Below, in pieces: positions 30,445-40,260 of a stretch of 42,500 bases of DNA. The notes beneath the pieces were generated by a model, which saw only the letters and a list, made by a program, of their open reading frames with translations, ran no database searches and was not told the origin of the DNA. A program made the position numbers and the translations under genes. Source of the DNA: Symbiodinium natans (lineage: Eukaryota > Sar > Dinophyceae > Suessiales > Symbiodiniaceae); contig CAJNDS010000857.1 in assembly GCA_905221605.1 (NCBI GenBank), positions 502,317 to 544,816 on the forward strand, in the 5' to 3' direction. How positions within the stretch are numbered: the stretch's first letter is position 1; each line of letters starts with the position of its first letter.

Positions 30445-32460
30445 TGTCATGTGCGGCGTTTTTTTTTTTTTTAAATAAATTTTTTGTACGTGGGGGGTTG
30501 ATCTAAACCCTAAACCCTAAACACTTTTCAGGAAGATAATTTCCCACAATGGAGACTCAACAATGGAGCCTAGTTTCGCTCAGCCACCCCCCCCCCCCCC
30601 CTGTAATACTTCTGCTAGGGACCGCTTTGGCGAGTCTCGTCTTAAGCACCCAACCCTAAACCCGTAAACACGCCCCGAACCCCACGCTGTGCCAGGCCAA
30701 GACTGAAGAAGGCGGCTGGAGGGACCTGGAAGGACCCATCAAGGGGTTCTTGGTAATTTAGGGAATCCCTTAAGAACCTTAAACCCGAAATGTTCTTTGG
30801 TGCCCGAAATGTATACGGCTCTGTATGAAAAAAGGCATCCCCCAAAACGGACCACAGTTCTTACAGCAGTAGTAGGGGACAGGGATACACCCTAAACCCT
30901 AAACCGAATATCTAGAGCGGCACCTAATTCCCTCTCCCCGGCTATAGGAGCAGTTGTGAAGGGGCCTCCCCACTCAGGACAAGCTGTTGGCCCGTGGCAA
31001 GGACATGTTGCTTGGCTCCATGCACGTCGACCCCATACCCTAAACCCTAAACCCTATACCCTAAACCCTAAACCCTAAACCGAGCAATGCTTTCTACGAC
31101 ATCTCAGGCTCCCACGGCCACGAAGGCAGGACCATGCCACACGCGCATGCAGTCAACTCCTTCGCCTTGCAAACCCGCCAGGGGATCACCTGCATGCTGT
31201 TTGACACATTTGGGTCAGCAACCCAGACTCCTCTCGGCGAAGCTCGAGGTACTGTATAATACTACTACGACATTAAAAAAGCATTAGCTGATTAAGAATT
31301 CGATAGTATCAGAAATATATTACTTCAGGAATATCGAAGTATGACGATATAACACGAGTGTGCGCTGATGATGCTGAGGACCCCACCATGGGAGAGCCGG
31401 AGGCTCTACACAGGGCCTTGTGCCCGGTCGGGAAGCGCTCTGTGCTCTGTGGCCACGGGTTGTCTTAAAAAAAACGGGTTGTTTTAGAACAGAAAACGGG
31501 TTGTTTTAAAACAAGAACGGGTTGTTTAAACAACTTGTGTTTTCAAACAACCTATGCCCACGTGGAGATTGGGTCCTCAGGTCGTGGCAAGAAGGTGTGG
31601 TTGAGCCCTCGGAATTCTCCGAATCCTCGAGCCACCCCCTCCAACCCCCGAAAGCCGAATGCCCTGACTCGAAGCCCCGAACCGACTCAAGAGAAGATGA
31701 ACGCCAAGGTGCGCTGCTGGGAGCTGTCCAAAGGGGAGCCTGGCAAGCTGCGAGCTTAGCACCATGCGCTCCTGGGTTCTTGGGACCCTCCCCGAGCTCC
31801 AGCCGAAAGTTGCTCCACTTGTCCGGCTTGTGCAGAGGGGTGAGGCGACTGGGCAAGTCACGGCAAGTGGCAGAGGGCAGATAGCAGTCCCCCGCTGCGT
31901 ACCCACTGGAATATTCGGGGGCTTTGTGGTGTAAACCCTAAACCCTAAAACCTAAAACCCTAAACCCTAAACCCTAAAACCCTGTCGTGTCCTGGGAAAG
32001 GACCAAGCCACCTCCACGACTTGTGGGTGAAATCGCCCGGGCACCCAGAGCCTCTTCCGAAACACTCAATACAATCATACAACAATGCAATAACCCTACT
32101 CATATAATTATCATAGTACAGTATTACAATAGGATTATACTTGATGAATAATTCAAAAAATATGTTTTTTTTACTAGTATAGTACTATGTAACAACATAG
32201 CAATATACTAAAATAATTACATAGTAGCATAAGCATGTATTGATATCAGTACAGAATTTAGTAGAATAGAATAGAATAGAATATGGAATGTACCAATATA
32301 GCAGTATAATGATATAAAATGTATTTATATAGAAATATAATGGTATAACAACATAGCCATAAAGAAATGTTTTCATATATTCGTAGAATAAAAAACTGTA
32401 TAATCACATAAGAATGTAAATAACATGTCTTCACATTCACACAAATGTCATATTCCACCC
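30445..32460. other. Repeat-rich region with unassigned exon-like frames
   Basis: Poly-C at 30588-30601, short CCCTAAA tracts (30890-30905, 31036-31081, 31932-31984), and GGGTTGTTTTAA repeats (31450-31540). Exon-like + frames: about 31140-31250 (NSFALQTRQGITCMLFDTFG) and 31560-31759 (KKVWLSPRNSPNPR, running to a TAG); neither is recognised. AT-rich DNA fills 32060-32450. Confidence 0.4.
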
Positions 32461-32465
32461 TCAAG

Positions 32466-32580
32466 CCTCGAGCGCCTGGAGCGCCTTGAGCGTAGTCAAG
32501 GCCGTGGGCGGCTTCATCAACGATGTGGCAGCCATCTCGCCGTTCGGTCTGCTGACGGATGCACCGCCATGGTTGAACCC
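32466..32580 (+). CDS. Exon-like frame of unknown family
   Basis: In the + direction, after an AG, the frame reads WSALSVVKAVGGFINDVAAI and then SPFGLLTDAPPW. Composition is protein-like (no simple repeat) and lies between AT-rich DNA and a TTTAGGG array. No domain recognised; could belong to the gene of the later beta-propeller exons or to an unseen gene. Confidence 0.35.
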
Positions 32581-32764
32581 TGGGGTTCATGTGACGCGGT
32601 TTAGGGTTTAGGGTTTAGGGGTTTAGGGGTTTAGGGGTTTAGGGGCTTAGGGGTTTAGGGTTTAGGGTTTAGGGCGAAACGAGGGGAGGGTGGGATTCGG
32701 CCACAGTTAGACGGTAAAAGGGGAGGTGACCTGTATTCTTGGAACCACAAGCATGGTGAAACTC

Positions 32765-32867
32765 GGGATGTTCCCCCTTATGCTAATTACTAACAGTCCT
32801 TAATAAGGATTACAGTACCCCTATTATAATCCCTAAGAAGGACTGTTAGTATAAGGGCGAACATCCC
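32765..32867. mobile_element. Family B palindromic element, copy 3
   Basis: GGGATGTTCCCCCTTATGCTAATTACTAACAGTCC against GGACTGTTAGTATAAGGGCGAACATCCC; core ATTACAGTACCCCTATTATAATCCC. Carries an 8-bp insertion in the left arm relative to the right. Confidence 0.8.
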
Positions 32868-32990
32868 CAGGTGAAACCTTGAGCAAACTGGAACCCAGAC
32901 TTGGCCTTCCCATGCTTGGCCAGGCCCAATCAGCAGGCATGAAGCCCCTACCTGGTGAGTCGCTGAGGAGCCATGCGCGGTAGGTAATGC

Positions 32991-33068
32991 GGGGGTTCAC
33001 GATATTAGGGGAATCGTCGACTATTTTGGGGGGCTATTTTGGGGGTCCCCTATTTCCGTAAGCCCCCC
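32991..33068. mobile_element. Family A inverted-repeat element
   Basis: GGGGGTTCACGATATTAGGGG at left; CCCCTATTTCCGTAAGCCCCCC at right, 78 bp. Confidence 0.65.
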
Positions 33069-33515
33069 AAGTAGGTAGTTTGTCTTGTTGCGCAAATGGG
33101 CCTTGTCTGGATGCCCTACTACAACGGCTCCGCACAATTTAAGGAGCCCCCCCTTCTCTCTGAAGGACATGGAACCTTCGGACGACCCCGTTCAGGCCAA
33201 GGGTGAGGGTTTAGGGTTTAGGGTTTAGGGTTTAGGGTCTAGGGTTTAGGGTTCACGGTTTAGGGTTTAGGGTTTAGGGTCTCGTATGCTCAGGACAAGG
33301 TGCTGTACACTAGCGAATCTGCAAAGATGTTAGCTGTTGCCTGCGTATGAAACGAGCGATACTCTTGCGCGTGCCACTCGATAGTTCGATGCCGCTGCCC
33401 GTGCAGTTGCTGTTTGCAACGTTTTTGCACGTGCCAGATCTTGTCAGGCCGATCGCCACGGACTGAGTAGGCTGTCTAGCCTGAACAAGGTCAGGATCTG
33501 CCACTGATTGATGTG

Positions 33516-33627
33516 GGGGTTTACGAAGACAGGGGATCCTGTATATAGACCCCAAATAGAAGGATTCCCTTAGAATAAAGACCCCAATAAGGTACCCCCC
33601 CCCCCCCACCTAATTTCGGAAGCCCCT
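33516..33627. mobile_element. Family A inverted-repeat element
   Basis: GGGGGTTTACGAAGACAGGGGATCC at left; poly-C then CCTAATTTCGGAAGCCCC at right; interior GACCCCAAATAGAAGGATTCCC matches copies at 28502 and 29279. In reverse orientation to 37808. Confidence 0.7.
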
Positions 33628-35660
33628 ATGTGGTACTGAGGCCAGAGCCAAGACAAATGCCATCGCATCTGCCTCGGCTGCTGGCTGCGACAAATGATCG
33701 ACGAGCACCTTGCAAACACGGCGTAGTACGGGATCGCCCTGCACAGGCAGATGATCCCGATGCAAAGTCAAAGGTCGCAAAGTTGGGCCGTCGTCTCAGA
33801 GGGAGATGGGCAGCTCTCAGAGGGGCTTAGAAGTTGAAGTTGTTTAGGTCCTCGGATATGCCTGAGGCGATGCCGAGCGTGGTGGCGATGGGTCCACGGC
33901 GCTTGTCGCACGGTCGGCTCTCCATCTCGATGTTTCACAAGTTCGCCATTGCCTCCCAACACCTGAACTGTAGGAAAGAGGAGGAGGAGCTGGATTTTGT
34001 CAAAGACGAGGATGGCGGCTACTTGGAGAAGTGGCAAGCTCTGCATAGCTTTTTACGCATCGCTCTCGCATGGTGCTGCGCAACGTGAATGGCTTTGCTG
34101 AGCTTGTGTTCGACAAGGTAGGCCCTAAACCCTATTTAAGAGCCTCCGGCTCAAGCCGCCGACCCCGCCGGAGCATTGTTCAGGCTCAAGCGGCGCAGCG
34201 TGCCCCGGCGCCAAACCCTAAACCCAAACCCGACCCTAAATCCTACAGCCGAAACCCTAAACCCTACAGCCTAAACCCTAAAGCCTCAGCCCTAAAGCCG
34301 AACCCTAAACCCCAAAGTAAAGCCTAAACCGAAACCGGAACCCTAAACCCCGAAAGCCTAAACCGAGCACAGCCCAACGACCACAGGCTTAGGGTTAAGG
34401 GTGGGAGGGCTTAGGGTTTAGGGTTTAGGGTGCAGGGCAGGAAGGAGGGGAAGGGAGGGGGGGGGGGTGGGGGGGGGTTGGGGGGGGTGGGCAACACGCC
34501 GCCAGGGTCGGCGGATACCCCAAACCCTAAACCCTATACCCTAAACCCTAAACGCAAGGTCCACGATGGTCTACCTCCACTACCGAGGCCAAGGCCCCAG
34601 CGAAGACGCGAGGCACCCCCGTACACTCGGAGCATGGAGGACGATAGAGACCCTAAACCCTAAACCCTAAACCCTAAACCCTAAACCCTAAACCCTAAAC
34701 CCTAAACCTTAAAACCCATCTGAACCCTTGAAAACCCGAGCTGGCTCTGCTTCCGCTGACGGGTATCTTCAGCGTGTTTGAACCCTAAAGAAAGGCACGC
34801 TCCCCATGCGTGTCCAGTATTGCACAGCCCCGCATGCAAAGTTCTATACTTCCTAAGCCCTAGAGTCAGCATCCTAAAGCCATTTTTTTTAATACTGCGA
34901 AGCCGATGGGTTGCTCAGGTGTCCGATGCATCAGCCTGTGGCCCAAGCCCGAGAATCGCGAGGCCACCCCTCACGTGGCGGCGACGGTGTCGAAGGAGCC
35001 GCTGAAGAAGAAAAGAAGAAAACGGTGCAGACCACAGAAAAGACATCAGAAGCAGAATAACCACACGGAGCAGAGATGTGACTTAGATGTGATGACGAGC
35101 AGGACGTGTTGGCAGTTTCGAAGATTGGCATGGACGGCGTGAGCCTCCAAGTGCCCGCGGTGTGGCAGCAAAACGATCCCCATGACGGCGTTGGAGACGT
35201 GAATGCTGTTGCCTCAGTGCTTGGCTTTCCCGTGCGTGGTCGCCGCGCTAGCTCGCGTTGGAGGTCGCTGGCGTGCCCTCGGCCCATCCGCCTCGGCCAC
35301 CCCAGGGCTGAGGGCCCCCCCCCATGCACAACAGGCCACAGGCCCCTCAAGCGCGAGCCAAGATTGTTCAGAGCCTGGTGCCCTGGGTCCCAAGAAACAG
35401 TACCTAGTCTGGAGACCCTTTGGAGAGATGGGGGGGGGGCGGGCCAAAGGGGGTGGAAGAGCGATTTGCTTGGCAACTGTGCTCAAGACGCTGGCCCAGG
35501 GGCCTCGGAACAGCGTGCCAGCCTGGATGATTCCATGGGGTGTCGGGTTGTGAGTTTTAGGGTTTAGGGATGTTTAGGGTTTAGGGATTTTGTGGTTTTG
35601 GTTTTTTGTGGTATGATGTATGTTTTCTTTGCGCAGTATCTGCAGCTGTAGGCCATGCAG
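33628..35660. other. Mixed region; several exon-like frames, none identified
   Basis: + frames with protein-like composition: 33935-34040 (FHKFAIASQHLNCRKEEEEL), 34070-34118 (MVLRNVNGFAELVFDK, followed by GTAGGC, a good donor), 34960-35090 (Lys/Arg-rich) and 35230-35553 (Ala/Pro-rich, then KKQYLVWRPFGEMGGG). No family assigned. CCCTAAA tracts lie at 34196-34360 (degenerate) and 34650-34712. Confidence 0.4.
34134..34178. repeat. 45-bp sequence repeated from 26331
   Basis: ATTTAAGAGCCTCCGGCTCA and the following 25 bases match 26331-26375 with two mismatches. It begins just after the donor of the FAELVFDK frame. Confidence 0.9.
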
Positions 35661-38600
35661 CACGAAACAACGAACAAGATCTGGACTGGCGATAATGGCG
35701 GCAACCTTCGCTGCTGGGACGCTGGGGTCTCAATCACAGAGCTGCAGAGAGACTTCCTGTACTGGGGAGCAAGCGTTTGACCTGGGACTGCCTTATTATT
35801 ATTATTAATAATTATTATTATGATTTTTATTATTATTGTTCTTATTAACTATTTGTATGATTATTAGAAGTACACCCAAAAAGGTACCCCTCATTTCGGA
35901 ACCCCCCCCCCCATATTGCAACCAGCGGTTTCGCCATGGCTTTTGAGTGAGCATCACAGGTGAATGCTAGCGGCAAGGGCATCGTCTCCGACTTCAACAG
36001 TCTGCCGCTGCCGTTTAGGGTTTACTAAGGGTGCAGGGCCTGTAGGGTTTAGGGTTTAGGGTTTAGGGTTTAGGGTTGCAGATCAGGCATGCCATACTAC
36101 TACCTGTGAAATCATATCAGTATTCTGCTAACTGAGTTTACATGCCTTAGCAGGAACCCCATTTGCTCTTTGCTGTTGCCAGGCCGTTCCACAGCCTACC
36201 CCAGCAAACGGAGACCTCTTTTGCTTAGAAACCTAAACCCTCAACCCTAAACCCTAAACCCTAAACCCTAAACCCTAGACCCTAGGCCCTAGACCCTAAA
36301 GACCCTAAACCCTAAACCTCTATAAACCTTAACCCTCCTAGTCTCAGCCAGGTCAGTCTGCGGGGTGGCTGTCGGGCCTGGCGATGTGGCCGGAAGCCGG
36401 TGTCATGGTGCGCCATCCGGGGACTTGACGCCCTGAGACTCTAAACCCTAAACCCGAAACCCTAAACCCTAAACCCTGTAAACCCTGTAATGCCTGTAAA
36501 CCCTGTAAACCCTGTAAACCCTGTAAACCCTGTAAACCCTGTAAACCCTGTAAACCCTGTAAACCCTGTAAACCCTGTAAACCCTGTAAACCCTGTAAAC
36601 CCTAAACCCTAAACCCTCCCTGAAGCTCTCTACCCCAAACCCTTATCCCTTATCCTTGGGATCTTCAGCACCTCGGGGGATCGTTCAAAGCAATCTAGGG
36701 GTGCAAGGGTCCCTGTAGGAAGGGGTTTTGGGTTTAGAGTTTAGAGTCTAGGGTTTAGGGTTTAGGGTGAATGAGTTTGAGATCAAGGGAAAAGTTCGGG
36801 GGACGTTGGGGCAAACAGTGCATGTTTTGCCGGCAGGTGTGCTCGCACTCAAGCGGCATCGGCTACGTCGACATTCGGGCTGGCCATGCCACCAAGACAA
36901 CAGGGTTTAGGGTTTAGGGTTTAGGGTTTAGGGTTTAGGGTTTAGGGTTTAGGGTTTAGGGTTTAGTTACATAGCACACAGACAAGGTTGCATGCAAAAT
37001 GCAGGCAGGTGTGTTGAAGATTGCCCATCCGTGCTTTGGGGTTCCTAACATCAACCCCAAACCCTAAGCCCTAAAAACGACCGAAACCTACCCATCTGGG
37101 TAGTTCTCGAAATGAAGGTCCCTGTTTGGGTATAGAGTACGGCACCCGTAAAAGAAGGCCCTCCCCGAAAGGAACCCCCGAATTTTAGAGCAAGGCTAAA
37201 CCTTGCAAACCCTGAACCCCTCGAAGCCCCTGAAAATCTTAAGCCCCCACACCCCTAAACCCCCAAACCCCTAAACCCCTACACCCCTACGTAAGGGGGG
37301 CCCTTAAACGGGAGCCCTTCTGAACCCTCTTAAACAGGGACCTTATATATCCCCAAGGGTCCCACCTGAACCCTATCCCCTAGTTTCACCGCTTTCAGGA
37401 AAGGTCATTCGGCAGCAGTACACCAAAGAGTCGGTGGGGAAGGCCGTGTGGGAGGGGGGGTTCAGAATTGTTTTTGGGGGGGTTTGGGGGGGGGGGGGGG
37501 GTTTAGGGGGGTTTAGGGGGGTTTAGGGGGGTTTAGGGGGTTTAGGGGGTTAGGGAGTTCAGGGGGTTTAGTCTTCAGGAACCCAAGCAGGCAAGTTGTT
37601 TGAAGCATCCTGGGTACATTCCAGGCCTACTAAACGTTCGCCAGAGACACCCATGTATTCTCGGCATTGTCTATTCTCCGGAAGTTTCTTTTTTGTTCCA
37701 CAGGTGTAGCTGCAACAGATCTGGTATACTGTGTGCTTGTTTCTGATGCAGTTTCTGACCCGTTTCTTCTAAGAGTCCTGTCCAGGAACAAGCAATGGGC
37801 CACATTTGGGTGTTTCCGAAATTAGGGGCACCTGATTGGGGTCCTTTTATACGGGGACCCTACTATGGGTGTATATTTGGGGTCCCCGATTTCGTAAACC
37901 CCCATTTCGCCATGCACCGATTTTGCCCTAAACCCTGACCCTGAACCCTAAACCCTAAACCGTATACCCCAAACCCTAAACCCTACACCCTAAACCCTGA
38001 ACCCTGAACCCTGAACCCTTTTCCGCTTCCGGCAGGTCAACGTGTTGAACTGGACCAGCCCCATGCTGTTTGCTGGTATTGGCGGCGAGCTAATGCAGTG
38101 CCCCACCCCTTTGTCGGAATCAGCGCACCACTGCAGTACCATTGTCATACTATGATAATACTAGTACATTTACTAGTATAGAACGAGTACAATAGTAATA
38201 GAATACTAATAGAGTACGAATATAATACTAACATAGATTTTTGTTACTCTTGTCATGCTATTTGAAAATACTAGTAGAAGACTAACTTAGTGCTAATATT
38301 GTGCTCTTTTGGTACTAAGAGAATACTACTGTATTACTGCGATCATGGTATTGTAAGTTTCTATCATACGGTTTTTAATACCATTGCAATCTGTCCGTCG
38401 AAAGAACGATGTCGTCGAAGGTACGACACCCGATGTTTCGCTGACGGACAGGACGCCAAGCCCAAGGCAGGCTTTCTTAGGGTAGGGTTTAGGGTTTAGG
38501 GTTTGGGGTTTAAGGTCTTCCGGCTACTCCTACGTCGAGCCGGTTATAGCATCCCTGAAAGGGTATGTGTAGGGGGACACAAGGATTTGCAAGGTGCCAA

Positions 38601-39026
38601 ATTCTCTCACTCCCTACAAAGAACCAGCAAGAGGAGTCTACCCTGAAACCTAAACCCTAAACGCTAAACCCCTAAACCCCTAAACCCCTAAACCCCTAAA
38701 CCCCAAAACCCCAAACCCCAAACCCCAAGCCGTAAACCCTAAACCCCAAACCCCAAACCCCAAACCCCAAACCCGAAACCCTAAACCCTAAACCCTAAAC
38801 CCTAAGCCCCAAACCCTAAACCCTAAACCCTAAACCCTAAACCCTAAACCCTGAACCCTGAACCCTAAACCCTAAACCCTAAACCCTAAACCCTAAACCC
38901 TAAACCCTAAACCCTAAACCCTAAACCCTAAACCCTAAACCCTAAACCCTAAACCCTACCAGGCTGTGGCTTCCTGGTCGCTGGGCTCCCCCATCACCTC
39001 GCTGCACTGCACGGAGACTGGGAAGG
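35661..39026 (+). CDS. Probable WD/beta-propeller protein exons (partial)
   Basis: Five exon-like + frames after AG acceptors: 35661-~35723 ([18 protein letters not shown]), 35960-~36012 ([15 protein letters not shown]), 36837-~36900 ([20 protein letters not shown]), 38036-~38098 ([20 protein letters not shown]), 38963-~39026 ([20 protein letters not shown]). The first has the xxxWTGDxxGxLRCWD end typical of WD40 blades; the others are consistent with propeller strands but individually weak. Introns of 240-1,135 bp are packed with CCCTAAA/TTTAGGG and variant arrays. Frame joins were not proven, and start and stop were not found. It may be more than one gene. Confidence 0.45.
35879..35913. mobile_element. 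Partial family A element beside ATT microsatellite
   Basis: AGGTACCCCTCATTTCGGAACCCC is a right terminus of family A. The left side is replaced by TTATTATTA repeats (35791-35860), echoing the copy at 9281-9492. Confidence 0.5.
36470..36600. repeat. CCCTGTAAA array (9-bp telomere-like variant)
   Basis: About 14 copies of CCCTGTAAA, that is CCCTAAA with GT inserted, bracketed by ordinary CCCTAAA. The uniform insertion shows local spread of a mutated unit. Confidence 0.93.
37808..37903. mobile_element. Family A inverted-repeat element (best-preserved copy)
   Basis: GGGTGTTTCCGAAATTAGGGGCACC at left and GGTCCCCGATTTCGTAAACCCCC at right; interior GGGGTCC/GGACCC pairs. 96 bp. Confidence 0.75.
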
Positions 39027-39224
39027 GGCGGCGGAGCTCAGAGGGGTTTAGGGTTTAGGGGTTTCGGGTTTAGGGTTTAGGGGTTTAGGGTTTAGGGTTT
39101 CGGGTTTAGGGTTTAGGGGTTTAGGGTTTAGGGTTTAGGGGTTTAGGGTTTAGGGGTTTAGGGGTTTAGGGGTTTAGGGGTTTAGGGGTTTAGGGTTTCG
39201 GGTTTAGGGTTTAGGGTTTAGGGT
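38645..39224. repeat. Convergent CCCTAAA and TTTAGGG arrays flanking an exon
   Basis: A 310-bp CCCTAAA-type array (38645-38958, with CCCCAAA and CCCGAAA variants) precedes the [14 protein letters not shown] exon by only a few bases. A 180-bp TTTAGGG/TTTAGGGG/TTTCGGG array (39043-39224) follows it. Confidence 0.95.
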
Positions 39225-40007
39225 ATCCATGTCATTTCCCCCCCCCCCCCCAGTTAGGGGACCTTAATGTAATGACCCTTTTTGGAGGAAGCCCCCCAAA
39301 AAAGGGGCACCACTGTAAATCCCCACTTCTGCATGTTTCCGCCAGCCTGTTTCTGAGGCACTTGTTGGTCGCAGCAGGCTGCATGAACGGAAAGGTTGCA
39401 GCATTCGATTCCACGTAGTACCATGCTATGTGATCGCTAAAATCCGGCGAAACTCTATTTGTGCAGCACTTGGCTTAGTGAAGGCTAGACTAGACGATGT
39501 TTCCTTCAGCTTGTCGCGTTAGTTCGGCTTTCAGCAAGCGATTGGTTCGGCGATGACGCGCCCTTTACAAAGTGAAAAAATGCCGCAAGCCAACGCTGAC
39601 TGGGCTTAACATCGGCTAAATGGCTGGTTGCAGGGGTTGACTGTTCAGGCCGCGCAGCAGCGCGAGATAGGAGCATGTCTGCTTGCAGCCGATGGCATGG
39701 TTGCGTGGCATGGTTGGCTCTCAAGGGCAGTGTTCACATGTGCTCAGACTATGGTCATTTTTTCGATATGGCAGGAGTAGTTTCCATACAAGTGTGGCGG
39801 AGTTGTGCAACGTCGGAGCAGTTTAGCATACCGTTCAGGAGCATCCCATGATACAAGAACGAACAGCATGATGCAGGGCCGCCTGCCTGTCATGTCATGG
39901 TTTCAGGGTGGCAGCATCTTCAGCATCGCAAGCCCACGACCATCAACAGCTCTGCATGCTCTGCTGCGGCCAGTAACTAGCTCACAGTAGCTACCTGCCG
40001 TGACGCC
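39225..40007. other. Mostly unique DNA, possible 5' region of the next gene
   Basis: After a poly-C run (39238-39251) the 700 bp to 40007 lack telomere-type repeats, which is rare here. No recognised exon. It could hold the 5' flank, trans-splice acceptor and untranslated region of the gene starting at 40008. Confidence 0.4.
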
Positions 40008-40260
40008 ATGACAAGCGTCCGACCGCTCTTGGTGACAGAGTCGGACAATGAAGCCATCCTGAATGACAACCCGAAGCCTGAATCTGTCGAGTTCGCCGAG
40101 CTCGACACCGTGAAGCCTTCCACGACGGAGCAGTCGGACTTCAGCACAGCTCCGGCATATCGAACGAGGAGCGCGACTTCAGATGCAAGCACGATGAAGG
40201 TCAAGAAGTCCTTTCGAAGGCTCTGGAGCCTGGCGGCCCGACCGCAAGCTGGATTTAGAT
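40008..40260 (+). CDS. Putative first exon of an unidentified protein
   Basis: An ATG-initiated frame, MTSVRPLLVTESDNEAILND, continues for about 84 codons to a junction with a GGGCTTAGGG tract. Acidic and Ser/Thr-rich early, then basic (KVKKSFRRLWSLAAR). Low complexity is absent and codon choice looks coding. No domain seen. A possible next exon follows a CAG at 40353. Confidence 0.45.

Noticed and set aside
35203-35567. Two overlapping + frames (116 and 153 codons) as a gene
   Set aside because: Low-complexity Ala/Pro/Gly with no recognised motif; kept only as a possible exon in the regional note.
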